Assembly (NCBI RefSeq): GCF_036013915.1
Contig: NZ_CP107899.1
Coordinates: 4,898,001-4,962,000, forward strand
Direction: 5' to 3'
DNA: 64,000 nucleotides
Origin: Streptomyces sp. NBC_00464
Lineage (GTDB): Bacteria; Actinomycetota; Actinomycetes; Streptomycetales; Streptomycetaceae
In this document: in pieces, positions 1-8,649 of the stretch
How positions within the stretch are numbered: position 1 is the first letter of the stretch
Layout of the letters: the number at the start of each line of letters is the position of its first letter
Position numbers and translations under genes: made by a program
Notes under the pieces: model-generated
Seen by the model: the letters and a program-made list of their open reading frames with translations, nothing else
What the model was told of the DNA's origin: nothing
Databases searched by the model: none

Positions 1-1103
1 CGGCTGCCGCCACCGGCTCGCTGCCGCACGGGGGCGGGCACGACACCGAGGTGGAGACCCGGTCCGTCGCTGCCGCCGCCGACCGTGACGCGGTGGCCGA
101 TGCGGCGGCCGAGGCCGTGGCCGACGGCAAGTCCGGTACGGAGGCGGCCGAGGAGGTCGTCAGCCGCAGCGGGGACCGCTGGGGGGCGGTCTACGACGAG
201 CGGGAGTACGAGGAGTTCGAGCAGGCCCTCGACGGCTCGTACACGGGCGTCGGGATCGCCGCCAGACGCTCCGCCGACGGGCTGGTCGCGGTCGCCCGGG
301 TCCAGCCGGGCAGCCCCGCCGCACGGGCCGGAATCCGTACGGGCGATGTGCTGCGCACGGTCGACGGCAGCCGGGTCGACCGGCGCCCGGTCTCCGATGT
401 GGTGGCGCTGCTGCGGGGTGACCGGACGCGCGCGGGCGCGGGGAGCGCCGTCGTGCTGGGCGTCCAGCGGGGCTCCGTCACCCGGACCGAGACACTGCGG
501 CGGGCCCGTCTCGCCACCGAGGCCGTCTCCGTGCGGCGGCTCGGACCGGACCGTTCCGATTCCTCCGCAGCTGTACTGATCGAGGTCGACTCGTTCACCA
601 AGGGATCCGGCGCCGCGGTCCGCGACGCGGTCCTGAAGGCGCCGGCGGGTGCCGGTGTGCTGCTGGATCTGCGCGGCAACTCCGGCGGACTCGTCGCCGA
701 GGCCGTCACCGCCGCCTCCGCCTTCCTGGACGGCGGCCTGGTCGCCACGTACGACGTGCACGGCAAGCAGCATGCCCTGTACGCCGAGGCGGGCGGCGAC
801 ACCGAGCGGCCCGTCGTCGTCCTCGTCGACGGTGGGACGATGAGCGCGGCCGAGCTCCTGACCGGCGCGCTGCAGGACCGGGGCCGGGCGGTCACGGTCG
901 GTTCGCGGACCTTCGGCAAGGGGTCGGTCCAGATGCCGAGCCGGCTCGCGGGAGGTTCCGTGGCCGAGCTGACCGTGGGGCATTACCGCACTCCGGCGGG
1001 GAGCGGCGTCGACGGCCACGGCATCACCCCGGACCTCGCGGTGAGCGCGGGGGCCCAGCAGCGGGCCGAGACAGTATTGAGTGGCCTCGGGGGTGGGTCG
1101 TAG
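1..1103 (+). CDS. S41 family C-terminal processing peptidase (5' end outside window)
   Basis: Serine protease of the CtpA/Tsp type, acting outside the membrane on C-terminal ends of proteins. The frame is open to the window edge, so the start is cut off. The visible upstream residues (AATGSLPHGGG) look like the end of a signal peptide, so perhaps 25 codons are missing. Counting from the GTG at 51, a PDZ domain lies at about residues 60-150. The S41 domain follows, with the catalytic serine in TMSAAELL (S265) and the lysine in TFGKGSVQ (K290); 25 residues between them is the family spacing. It ends 18 bp before smpB. In Streptomyces this gene usually follows ftsE-ftsX, which would lie just upstream. 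Confidence 0.92.
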   Translation, partial: AAATGSLPHGGGHDTEVETRSVAAAADRDAVADAAAEAVADGKSGTEAAEEVVSRSGDRWGAVYDEREYEEFEQALDGSYTGVGIAARRSADGLVAVARVQPGSPAARAGIRTGDVLRTVDGSRVDRRPVSDVVALLRGDRTRAGAGSAVVLGVQRGSVTRTETLRRARLATEAVSVRRLGPDRSDSSAAVLIEVDSFTKGSGAAVRDAVLKAPAGAGVLLDLRGNSGGLVAEAVTAASAFLDGGLVATYDVHGKQHALYAEAGGDTERPVVVLVDGGTMSAAELLTGALQDRGRAVTVGSRTFGKGSVQMPSRLAGGSVAELTVGHYRTPAGSGVDGHGITPDLAVSAGAQQRAETVLSGLGGGS

Positions 1104-1121
1104 TGCGAAAATGGCCGCACT

Positions 1122-1610
1122 ATGGCTAAGGAAAAAGACACCGGGCGCAAGATGGTCGCGCAGAACAAGAAGGCGCGCCACGACTACACCATCCTCGACA
1201 CCTACGAGTGCGGCCTCGTCCTCATGGGCACCGAGGTCAAGTCTCTGCGCATGGGCCGGGCCTCCCTCGTGGACGGCTTCGTGCAGATCGACGGCGGCGA
1301 GGCGTGGCTCCACAACATCCACGTCCCCGAGTACGTCCAGGGGACCTGGACCAACCACTCCGCCAAGCGCAAGCGCAAGCTGCTGATGCACCGGGCCGAG
1401 ATCGACAAGCTGGAGTCGAAGTCCCAGGAGACCGGGCACACGATCGTGCCGCTCGCCCTGTACTTCACCAACGGCCGGGTCAAGGTCGAGATCGCGCTGG
1501 CGAAGGGCAAGAAGGAGTACGACAAGCGGCAGACGCTGCGTGAGAAGCAGGACACGAGGGAGACGAACCGGGCGATCTCGGCGGTCCGCCGCCGTCAGCG
1601 GAGCGCCTGA
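1122..1610 (+). CDS. smpB: SsrA-binding protein SmpB
   Basis: Binds tmRNA and brings it to stalled ribosomes for trans-translation. The 162-residue length is normal for the family. The start [18 protein letters not shown] leads into the SmpB beta-barrel ([16 protein letters not shown]), and the basic C-terminal tail ([20 protein letters not shown]) is the part that enters the mRNA channel. The ATG at 1122 is close behind the protease stop and has only a weak ribosome site. Its RNA partner ssrA lies 120 bp downstream on the same strand, the usual actinobacterial arrangement. Confidence 0.97.
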   Translation: MAKEKDTGRKMVAQNKKARHDYTILDTYECGLVLMGTEVKSLRMGRASLVDGFVQIDGGEAWLHNIHVPEYVQGTWTNHSAKRKRKLLMHRAEIDKLESKSQETGHTIVPLALYFTNGRVKVEIALAKGKKEYDKRQTLREKQDTRETNRAISAVRRRQRSA

Positions 1611-1654
1611 GCGCACCGCGCCAGTGGCTGCCGGCCGGTGCGGCAGGAATACGC

Positions 1655-1684
1655 TGGCATCGTCGTGCGTTGGTCACGTACGAT
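1655..1684 (+). promoter_or_regulatory. Candidate promoter for tmRNA
   Basis: A -10-like TACGAT at 1679-1684 fits the TANNNT pattern of the main Streptomyces sigma factor. The matching -35 region (TGGCAT at 1655-1660, 18-bp spacing) is weak. It would start transcription about 40 nt before the mature 5' end at 1731, leaving a leader for RNase P to remove. Inferred by eye only. Confidence 0.3.
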
Positions 1685-1730
1685 GGCACTGCACCCCACG
1701 GGGTGTGCACCACCTTTGAAAAATCAACAT

Positions 1731-2115
1731 GGGGATGATCGGTTTCGACAGCGGATGTCGAAGCAGGGGAAGCGAGTCGAGGAAGCGGCAATGATCTCGT
1801 AAACCATATGTCGCAAACAATAATCGCCAATTCCAAGCGCGATTCCTCCGCCTTCGCCCTCGCTGCCTAATTAGCAGCTAAGCGAAGACTCTGCGGAGTG
1901 TCAGCCCGGGGGTGATCCCGACCCGGATCCTGGCATCACTAAGGGATCTAAACTTCTAAGCCCGGTCACGGGGCCTAGGAGGAAATCAAACAGTGGCTGG
2001 GCCTGTCGGAGGCTTGTTCGTGTGACCTCCGGGGCCGAGAAAAGCGTAGCGAACTGCACTCGGAGAAGCCCTGGTTCCGCACCGTTGGACGCGGGTTCGA
2101 TTCCCGCCATCTCCA
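1731..2115 (+). ncRNA. ssrA: Transfer-messenger RNA (tmRNA)
   Basis: Rescues stalled ribosomes and tags the unfinished protein. The 5' end GGGGATGATCGGTTTCGACA is the conserved start; GGGGATG at 1731-1737 pairs with CATCTCC at 2108-2114 to form the acceptor stem. The T-arm GGTTCGATTCCC lies just before it. The tag frame starts at GCC 1826-1828 and reads ANSKRDSSAFALAA, with stop TAA at 1868-1870; the hydrophobic ALAA end is the usual protease signal. The terminal CCA does not appear to be encoded. A strong terminator follows. Confidence 0.97.
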
Positions 2116-2130
2116 CAATTCCCATGTGAA

Positions 2131-2170
2131 CGAGGACCCCGCTGCCACCGGCAGCGGGGTCCTCGTTTTT
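2131..2170 (+). terminator. Rho-independent terminator after tmRNA
   Basis: A GC-rich stem (GAGGACCCCGCTGCC pairing with GGCAGCGGGGTCCTC) is followed by a run of five T, ending the tmRNA transcript. Confidence 0.92.
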
Positions 2171-2475
2171 GTGTCCCCGCAACGTCGTGCGGCCGAGGGC
2201 GACCGGCGTGCAGGGGCGTGCGCCCCCGGCGTGCGCTCCCGGCGTGCGCTCCCGGGCCGTGCTCCCACGGCTGACCTGCTCGGGGCAGTGCCCGCACCAC
2301 GGTTCGAAAACAGATGTATCTCTCATGATGAACAACACCGGTACGTGGGGTGGGAGTGTCCTCGGCGTGCGCTACATTCATGGCCCGGGTGCACTGTGGT
2401 AAGGGGCGCACGTGGACAGGGTGGGGGCCCGGTCCGGCGGCACAAGTCCGGTCAGTTGCGCGCACCCGGTCCTGA
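2171..2475. other. Gene-free stretch before matA-like gene
   Basis: No convincing gene. A short imperfect tandem repeat built on GGCGTGCGCTCCC lies at about 2208-2256. The rest presumably carries the promoter of the downstream gene, but I cannot assign -35/-10 boxes. Confidence 0.4.
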
Positions 2476-3183
2476 GTGGGGGAAGTGCGTACAACTGTGG
2501 AAACTTGGCGTGAAGGTGCCCGTACGGGGCACACCCACGAGCCGAACGAAGTCACCATCCAGCTCGACGGTCTGGGACGACAGCTCTCCGAGCTGCTCCC
2601 GGAACCCAGCGCTCCGGAGGCCTCCGACGGTCCGGTCTTCGTCGACGAGAGCGGCCGGCGCGGCAAGACGCTCCGGCGGCTCGGCTGGGTCCTGGCCGCG
2701 ATCTGTGTCGGTTACGCGGTGACGCTCGTCATCGCCCTGCTCGGAGGCGACTCCATGGCGCCCGTCCTGCCGCTCTCCGGCCAGGAGGAGCAGCAGAAGG
2801 CGGAAGAGGTACGGACGCCGGTCACGCCGGTGGAGAGCCCGGGTGCCCAGGTCTCACCCGGGGCGACCTCGGACGTCCTGCCGTCCGGCACCCCGGGGAC
2901 CGGAGAGAGCGCGGCCGGCACCGGCGGCGCTGCCGTCGACGGGAGTTTCCCGGCCGCGCAGACCGGTTCCTCCGCCCCGGCCCGTGTCGTACCGTCCGCG
3001 CAGCACGCCGACGCGGCATCGAGCTCCAGCGGTGGCGAGCCGGCCGGCGAGACGTCCGCCTCCGCGTCGGCCGCCGGCCCCGGGACAGCGAGCGCCGATC
3101 CGACGCCCACGTCCCCGGGCCCCGTGACCTCGCCCGTCACCACATCCGATCCTCCTGTGCAAGAGCAAGAAGGCGCCAGCTAG
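2476..3183 (+). CDS. matA: MatA-like membrane protein, partner of the polysaccharide synthase
   Basis: A 235-residue protein with one membrane segment at about residues 70-92 (VLAAICVGYAVTLVIALLGG) and a Ser/Thr/Pro/Ala-rich, probably extracellular tail of about 140 residues. No enzyme motif is visible. It stands directly before the deacetylase/glycosyltransferase fusion on the same strand. This matches the position of matA (SCO2963, as I recall), which with matB makes a poly-N-acetylglucosamine-like polymer that clumps Streptomyces hyphae. The symbol rests on context and topology. The start is GTG 2476 or GTG 2485; neither has a strong ribosome site. Confidence 0.7.
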   Translation: MGEVRTTVETWREGARTGHTHEPNEVTIQLDGLGRQLSELLPEPSAPEASDGPVFVDESGRRGKTLRRLGWVLAAICVGYAVTLVIALLGGDSMAPVLPLSGQEEQQKAEEVRTPVTPVESPGAQVSPGATSDVLPSGTPGTGESAAGTGGAAVDGSFPAAQTGSSAPARVVPSAQHADAASSSSGGEPAGETSASASAAGPGTASADPTPTSPGPVTSPVTTSDPPVQEQEGAS

Positions 3184-3385
3184 GGCCTCTTGTTCGGACC
3201 ATGCCGGGCTCGCGGGGGCCGGCACGCACATCTGCCGCGTTGTCGTCGGTCGCCAACGCTCCTTCCCCAAGCTCTCGGCTTCGCTCGAGCAGGGGAGACC
3301 CCATCCGACTCCCTCCTCCGCCTTGCAGCTGCACGCACCGGCCCCCGCTCCCTGATCCGGCCTGGTCCGAACGAAAGGCCCCTAG
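3181..3385. repeat. Long-hairpin interspersed element, copy A
   Basis: The whole gap between the matA-like stop codon and matB is one imperfect inverted repeat. The left arm (3181-3222) pairs with the right arm (about 3338-3384); both carry GTTCGGACCA or its complement plus GGGGGCCGG. The core carries GTTGTCGTCGGTCGCC and CTCCCTCCTCCGCCTTGC. The same core and arms occur at 8473-8634. About 44 bp containing CGGCTTCGCTCGAGC appears inserted in the core of this copy. As RNA it would fold into a very long stem within the operon message. Confidence 0.8.
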
Positions 3386-5581
3386 ATGACCACCCCCGCC
3401 CCGCGGGGCAGGCACCACCGTAAGAAGCAGACCCGGCGGCGCAGACTTCCCATGCGCTACATGCTGCCGTTCCTGTTCCTCGTTGCCCTGCTCGCCATGT
3501 TGATGCTGCGCGGCTACGTGCACAGCGAAATCCTCGCCGACCACCGGATCCAGCCACCTGCGGCCACCGACCGGGTGCCCGAGCAGGTGCTCGACGGCGG
3601 CCCGGTCATCGACGCGCGCAGCGCCACCGAGCCCGCCGAGACGCTGCGGATTCCCGACCACCGGATCGTGCTGACCTTCGACGACGGCCCCGACCCGGTG
3701 TGGACCCCGCGGGTGCTGGACGAGCTGAAGAAGTACCACGCGCACGGCGTCTTCTTCGTCACCGGCACCATGGCCTCGCGCTACCCCGATCTGGTCGAGC
3801 GCATGGTCGAGGAGGGGCACGAGGTCGGGCTGCACACCTTCAACCACCCCGACCTCTCCTACCAGTCCACCCGCCGCATCGACTGGGAGCTGTCGCAGAA
3901 CCAGCTGGCGCTGGCGGGCGCCGCCGGCATCCGTACGTCCCTGTTCCGGCCGCCGTACTCCTCGTTCGCCGACGCCATGGACGACAAGTCCTGGCCGGTC
4001 ACCCAGTACGTCGGCAGCCTCGGCTACCTCACCGTCGTCAACAACACCGACAGCGAGGACTGGAAGCGGCCCGGGGTCAGGGCGATCATCGACCGGGCCA
4101 CGCCGGAGAACGGCGAGGGCGCCGTCATCCTGATGCACGACTCCGGAGGCGACCGGTCGCAGACCGTCACCGCCCTGGGGAAGTTCCTGCCGAAGATGCA
4201 GGAGCGGGGCTACGAGTTCGACAACCTCACCGCCGCCCTCGGCGCCCCCAGCGCGCACACCCCGGTCACCGGGTACGCGCTCTGGAAGGGCAAGGCGTTC
4301 GTCTACGCCGTCGAGGTCTCGGAACACATCACCGGTGTGATGGTGGTGGGTCTCGCCGTCATCGGGGTGCTGGTCCTGGCCCGTTTCGGCCTGATGCTGC
4401 TGCTGTCCTTCGCGCACGCCCGCCGGGTCCGCAAACGCGACTTCAGCTGGGGCGAGCCGCTCACCCGCCCGGTGTCCGTCCTGGTGCCCGCGTACAACGA
4501 GAGCAAATGCATCGCCAACACGGTGCGTTCGCTGATGGCGAGCGACTATCCGCTGGAGGTCATCGTCATCGACGACGGTTCCACGGACGGCACCGCCGAC
4601 CTCGTCGACCGGATGCGGCTGCCGGGTGTCCGGGTGGTGCGCCAGCGCAACGCGGGGAAGCCCGCCGCACTGAACAACGGCATCGCGCACGCCCGTCACG
4701 ACATCATCGTGATGATGGACGGCGACACGGTCTTCGAACCGTCCACCGTCCGCGAGCTGGTGCAGCCCTTCGCCGACCCGCGGGTCGGGGCCGTCGCGGG
4801 CAACGCCAAGGTCGGCAACCGCGACTCCCTGATCGGCGCCTGGCAGCACATCGAGTACGTGATGGGCTTCAACCTCGACCGCCGGATGTACGACATGCTG
4901 CGCTGCATGCCCACCATCCCCGGTGCGGTCGGGGCGTTCCGCCGTGACGCGCTGAACCGGATCGGCGGCATGAGCGACGACACCCTCGCCGAGGACACCG
5001 ACGTCACCATGGCCCTGCACCGGGACGGCTGGCGCGTCGTGTACGCGGAGAACGCCCGCGCCTGGACCGAGGCACCGGAGTCCGTCCAGCAGCTCTGGTC
5101 GCAGCGCTACCGGTGGTCGTACGGCACGATGCAGGCCATCTGGAAGCACCGCCGTGCGGTGATCGAGCGCGGCCCGTCCGGCCGTTTCGGACGCGTCGGG
5201 CTGCCGTTCGTCGCCCTGTTCATGGTCGTCGCCCCGCTGCTGGCCCCGCTCATCGACGTCTTCCTGCTGTACGGGCTCGTGTTCGGCCCCACCGAGAAGA
5301 CGGTCGTCGCCTGGCTCGGTGTCCTCGCGGTGCAGGCCGTCTGCGCCGCGTACGCCTTCCGGCTCGACCGGGAGCGCATGACCCATCTGCTCTCGCTGCC
5401 CCTTCAGCAGGTCCTCTACCGGCAGCTCATGTACGTGGTGCTGCTCCAGTCCTGGATCACCGCTCTCACCGGCGGCCGGCTGCGCTGGCAGAAGCTGCGC
5501 CGCACGGGGGTCGTGGAGGCGCCGCGTGCCCTGCCGAGCCAGGGGACCGGACGCAGCACCGACCGGAGGCCCGTCGCGTGA
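3386..5581 (+). CDS. matB: MatB-like polysaccharide deacetylase / family 2 glycosyltransferase fusion
   Basis: Bifunctional membrane enzyme expected to polymerise and partly deacetylate an N-acetylglucosamine-type surface polymer. It has 731 residues. One N-terminal membrane segment (about 24-42) is followed by a NodB deacetylase domain with TFDDGPD (D99, D100), the metal-binding HTFNHPD and RPPY. A second membrane segment lies near 310-340. The GT2 domain starts near 362, with DDGSTDG (about 396), MDGDT, AEDTD (about 536) and QRYRW (about 573), the processive-synthase pattern. C-terminal membrane segments follow. The match is to MatB (SCO2962, recalled). Its last codons overlap the start of the acyltransferase (GTGA). 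Confidence 0.88.
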   Translation: MTTPAPRGRHHRKKQTRRRRLPMRYMLPFLFLVALLAMLMLRGYVHSEILADHRIQPPAATDRVPEQVLDGGPVIDARSATEPAETLRIPDHRIVLTFDDGPDPVWTPRVLDELKKYHAHGVFFVTGTMASRYPDLVERMVEEGHEVGLHTFNHPDLSYQSTRRIDWELSQNQLALAGAAGIRTSLFRPPYSSFADAMDDKSWPVTQYVGSLGYLTVVNNTDSEDWKRPGVRAIIDRATPENGEGAVILMHDSGGDRSQTVTALGKFLPKMQERGYEFDNLTAALGAPSAHTPVTGYALWKGKAFVYAVEVSEHITGVMVVGLAVIGVLVLARFGLMLLLSFAHARRVRKRDFSWGEPLTRPVSVLVPAYNESKCIANTVRSLMASDYPLEVIVIDDGSTDGTADLVDRMRLPGVRVVRQRNAGKPAALNNGIAHARHDIIVMMDGDTVFEPSTVRELVQPFADPRVGAVAGNAKVGNRDSLIGAWQHIEYVMGFNLDRRMYDMLRCMPTIPGAVGAFRRDALNRIGGMSDDTLAEDTDVTMALHRDGWRVVYAENARAWTEAPESVQQLWSQRYRWSYGTMQAIWKHRRAVIERGPSGRFGRVGLPFVALFMVVAPLLAPLIDVFLLYGLVFGPTEKTVVAWLGVLAVQAVCAAYAFRLDRERMTHLLSLPLQQVLYRQLMYVVLLQSWITALTGGRLRWQKLRRTGVVEAPRALPSQGTGRSTDRRPVA

Positions 5582-6987
5582 CCTACCCCAGCCCCAACCC
5601 CAGCCCCACCCCGCCCGATTCGGGCCCGCGCGAGAACCACAGGCCGTACGAGCCGCACGGCGCCTACGAGCCGTACCAGGCGTACAAGCCGTACGACCCC
5701 TACGGCCCCCGGACCCAGCCGTTGCCGCAGCAGGCATCGCCGGACCGGGCCGTGCCGCCGGGCGCCCCGGACGCACCGGTCTCCCTGGTGCCGGGGGCGG
5801 AACCCGCGCCCGGGCCGAAGAAGCCCGGCCGGGACCGCTACTTCGACCTGCTCCGCGCCCTCGCGCTGTTCCGCGTCGTCCTGTACCACCTCACCGGCTG
5901 GGCCTGGCTGCCGATCGTCTTCCCGTCGATGGGCGTCATGTTCGCCCTGGCCGGCAATCTCATGGCCCGCTCGCTGAAGCGGCCCGCCGCACAGGTGATC
6001 CGCAGCCGCGTCCGCCGTCTGCTGCCGCCGCTCTGGCTGCTCGGCGCGATCGGGGTCACCGGCATGGTGCTCCAGGGCTGGGGGCCGGACGCCGACGGGC
6101 ACCCCGGCTGGTGGTGGACCCATCTGCTGCTCTGGATCCTGCCGCTGAGCGATCCGCCGTTCGCCGAGGAACTGCCGGGCATCCACGGCTTCCTGGGCGA
6201 GACCTGGGGGAGCGACCTCGCCGGGCCCCTCTGGTACATCCGTGCGTACCTCTGGTACGTCCTGATGTCGCCGCTGATCCTGCGGGGTCTGCGCAAGATG
6301 CCCTGGCCGACCCTGCTCGCCCCCTTGGTGATGGCCTTCATCATGTCCAGGGAGATGATCTCCACCCCGGAGCGCATTGACTCGGCGATCACCGACTTCA
6401 GCACGTTCGGTGCCTGCTGGGTGCTCGGGATGGCCCACCAGGAGGGGATCCTGAAGCGGCTGCCCTCCTACCTCGTGCCGTCCCTCGCCCCGGTCGTCGC
6501 CGCGCTGGGCCTGTGGTGGGCCTCGCACGAGGGGTTCCGGGCCGGGTTCGACCTGGACGCCATTCCGCTGGCGCAGGCCCTGTGGTCGTTCGGCTGCGTC
6601 CTGCTCCTGCTGCACTACAGCCCGTCCTGGACCCAGTGGCCCAAGCGGCTGCAGGCCTGGGACACCACGATCACACTGCTCAACTCACGTGCGGTCACGA
6701 TCTATCTCTGGCACAACGTCTGCATCCTCGTCGCCGCCACGGTGTACGACCGGCTGTGGGCCGTCGACTTCCTGGGCGAGAACGTGCCCTGGCTGCTGGA
6801 GAGCTGGGTGCCCGTCCTGCTCTTCGCCTGGGCGCTGATCGCGGTGTGCATCCTCGCGTTCGGCTGGACCGAGGACGTGGCGGCGAAGCGCCGGCCGCAG
6901 CTGTGGCCGAACGGCGCCCCGAAGAGAATGCGGCGGCCTGGGGCGGCCCGGAGCCGGCCCGAGGGGCAGTCGGCCCGAGGCCGCTGA
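5578..6987 (+). CDS. Membrane acyltransferase, family 3 (OafA-like)
   Basis: Integral membrane protein expected to transfer an acyl group onto a glycan. The GTG at 5578 overlaps the matB stop by 4 bases, so the two are translationally coupled. The first 80 residues are Pro/Tyr-rich and cytoplasmic (for example PYEPHGAYEPYQAYKPYDPY). The acyltransferase-3 domain then begins with RDRYFDLLRALALFRVVLYH, whose R-x10-H pattern is the family signature, followed by about ten membrane segments. The coupling suggests it decorates the MatAB polymer; that is inference. Confidence 0.85.
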   Translation: MTYPSPNPSPTPPDSGPRENHRPYEPHGAYEPYQAYKPYDPYGPRTQPLPQQASPDRAVPPGAPDAPVSLVPGAEPAPGPKKPGRDRYFDLLRALALFRVVLYHLTGWAWLPIVFPSMGVMFALAGNLMARSLKRPAAQVIRSRVRRLLPPLWLLGAIGVTGMVLQGWGPDADGHPGWWWTHLLLWILPLSDPPFAEELPGIHGFLGETWGSDLAGPLWYIRAYLWYVLMSPLILRGLRKMPWPTLLAPLVMAFIMSREMISTPERIDSAITDFSTFGACWVLGMAHQEGILKRLPSYLVPSLAPVVAALGLWWASHEGFRAGFDLDAIPLAQALWSFGCVLLLLHYSPSWTQWPKRLQAWDTTITLLNSRAVTIYLWHNVCILVAATVYDRLWAVDFLGENVPWLLESWVPVLLFAWALIAVCILAFGWTEDVAAKRRPQLWPNGAPKRMRRPGAARSRPEGQSARGR

Positions 6988-7006
6988 ACGCGGCCGCCGA
7001 ACACCG

Positions 7007-7036
7007 TCTCACCGGGCCGCCCCCGGCCCGGTGAGA
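7007..7036 (+). terminator. Terminator after the matAB-acyltransferase operon
   Basis: A perfect 13-bp stem (TCTCACCGGGCCG / CGGCCCGGTGAGA) with a 4-base loop, no T run, 20 bp after the acyltransferase stop. Streptomyces terminators often lack the T tract. Confidence 0.75.
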
Positions 7037-7130
7037 GCAAGGTTGCGCACCGGTCACCTCGCGGCACCACACCGAAACGCGCGCTCTCTAGCGTCGGGGA
7101 CAACACCCCGACCACCCGTGGAGGCGCGTG

Positions 7131-8462
7131 ATGGCTGGCCGTTGGATCGAGCATTGGGAGCCGGAGGACGAGACGTTCTGGCAGGAGAAGGGCGAGCGGA
7201 TCGCCCGCCGGAACCTCTGGTTCTCCGTACTCTCCGAGCACATCGGGTTCTCGATCTGGACCCTGTGGTCGGTGATGGTCCTGTTCATGGGGCCGGAGTA
7301 CGGGGTGGACCCGGCGGGGAAGTTCTTCCTGATCTCCACCGCCACACTGGTCGGGGCGCTCGTGCGAGTGCCGTACACCTTCGCCGTCGCCCGCTTCGGC
7401 GGCCGGAACTGGACCGTGTTCAGCGCGTTCACCCTGCTGGTGCCGACGGTCGCCGCCTTCATGGTGATGGAGCCGGGGACCTCGTACCCCACCTTCGTGG
7501 CCGTGGCCGCGCTGACCGGCATCGGCGGCGGCAACTTCGCCTCCTCGATGACGAACATCAACGCCTTCTTCCCGCTGCGCAAGAAGGGCTGGGCGCTCGG
7601 GCTGAACGCGGGCGGCGGCAACATCGGCGTGCCCGTCGTGCAGCTCATCGGCCTGCTCGTGATCGGGACCGCGGGCGCCATGCACCCGCGGATCGTGCTC
7701 GGCGTGTACATCCCGCTGATCGTCGTCGCCGGGCTGTGCGCCGCGAAGTTCATGGACAACCTGGCACCCGTACAGAACGACACCGGGGCCGCGAAGGATG
7801 CCGCGCGCGATCCGCACACCTGGATCATGGCGGTGCTCTACATCGGCACCTTCGGCTCCTTCATCGGCTACAGCTTCGCCTTCGGGCTCGTCCTGCAGAC
7901 CCAGTTCGGCCGGACCCCGCTGCAGGCCGCCTCGCTCACCTTCGTCGGCCCGCTGCTGGGCTCGCTCATCAGGCCGGTCGGCGGCTGGCTGGCCGACCGG
8001 TACGGCGGCGCCCGGATCACCCTTGCGAACTACGCCGCCATGGCCGTGGCGACCGGTGTCGTCGTCTACGCCTCCGGCATCGAATCGCTCACCGTGTTCC
8101 TCATCGGCTTCACGGCCCTGTTCGTCCTGACGGGGCTCGGCAACGGATCGACGTTCAAGATGATCCCGGGCATCTTCCACGCCAAGGCGATCGCCCAGGG
8201 GCTGCGCGGCGAGGAGGCGGCGGCCCAGGGGCGGCGGCTGTCCGGGGCGGCGATGGGACTCATCGGCGCGGTCGGGGCGCTCGGCGGGCTCGCCATCAAC
8301 CTCGCCTTCCGGCAGTCCTTCCAGACCTCGGGCACCGGAACGGCGGCCTTCTGGTCCTTCCTGGCCTTCTACGGGGTGTGTTTCGCGCTCACCTGGGCGG
8401 TATACCTTCGCCGGACCGCGGAGGTCCCCGCGAAGCCCCAGCTCAGCTACGCCGAAGTGTGA
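7131..8462 (+). CDS. narK: Nitrate/nitrite transporter (NarK family, MFS)
   Basis: Twelve-segment major facilitator protein of 443 residues moving nitrate or nitrite across the membrane. It carries both nitrate signatures: GIGGGNFASSM near residue 130 and NAGGGNIGVP near 159. The ATG at 7131 has GGAGG 6 bp upstream; a GTG at 7128 is possible but too close to that site. The next gene on the strand encodes the nitrate regulator NnaR. The NarK/HemD-like-regulator neighbourhood is also found in mycobacteria (narK3 and Rv0260c, recalled), which supports assimilatory nitrate use. Confidence 0.93.
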   Translation: MAGRWIEHWEPEDETFWQEKGERIARRNLWFSVLSEHIGFSIWTLWSVMVLFMGPEYGVDPAGKFFLISTATLVGALVRVPYTFAVARFGGRNWTVFSAFTLLVPTVAAFMVMEPGTSYPTFVAVAALTGIGGGNFASSMTNINAFFPLRKKGWALGLNAGGGNIGVPVVQLIGLLVIGTAGAMHPRIVLGVYIPLIVVAGLCAAKFMDNLAPVQNDTGAAKDAARDPHTWIMAVLYIGTFGSFIGYSFAFGLVLQTQFGRTPLQAASLTFVGPLLGSLIRPVGGWLADRYGGARITLANYAAMAVATGVVVYASGIESLTVFLIGFTALFVLTGLGNGSTFKMIPGIFHAKAIAQGLRGEEAAAQGRRLSGAAMGLIGAVGALGGLAINLAFRQSFQTSGTGTAAFWSFLAFYGVCFALTWAVYLRRTAEVPAKPQLSYAEV

Positions 8463-8472
8463 TGATGACCTG

Positions 8473-8634
8473 AGGGCCGTCCGTTTGGATCAGGCTGGGC
8501 TCGCGGGGTCCGGTGCCGCGCCTCGCGGCGTTGTCGTCGGTCGCCATGGCTCCGCCATGACTCCCTCCTCCGCCTTGCGATGCACGGCACCGGACCCCGC
8601 TCCCTGATCCAGCCTGATCCAAACGGACGGCCCT
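8473..8634. repeat. Long-hairpin interspersed element, copy B
   Basis: A nearly perfect inverted repeat fills the gap after narK. The left arm 8473-8517 pairs with the right arm 8586-8634; they differ by only a few inserted bases. The core is GTTGTCGTCGGTCGCC, then CTCCCTCCTCCGCCTTGC. It is the same element as 3181-3385, here without the extra internal segment. It could serve as a terminator for narK, but is far larger than one needs to be. Confidence 0.85.
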
Positions 8635-8649
8635 GACATGTCGGGTGAC

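Noticed and set aside
5113..5577. An upstream extension of the acyltransferase frame inside matB
   Set aside because: The extra residues lie in the matB coding region and are Arg/Pro-rich nonsense; GTG 5578 overlaps the matB stop in the usual way.
3137..5776. An 879-codon open frame on the minus strand opposite matB
   Set aside because: Its translation is rich in Gly/Arg/His/Asp with no domain, and it mirrors the GC-rich third positions of matB. The plus-strand gene has clear enzyme motifs.
7052..7076. GlnR box upstream of narK (GTCAC ... GAAAC)
   Set aside because: The half sites are present, but the spacing between them does not fit the GTnAC-N6-GAAAC pattern.
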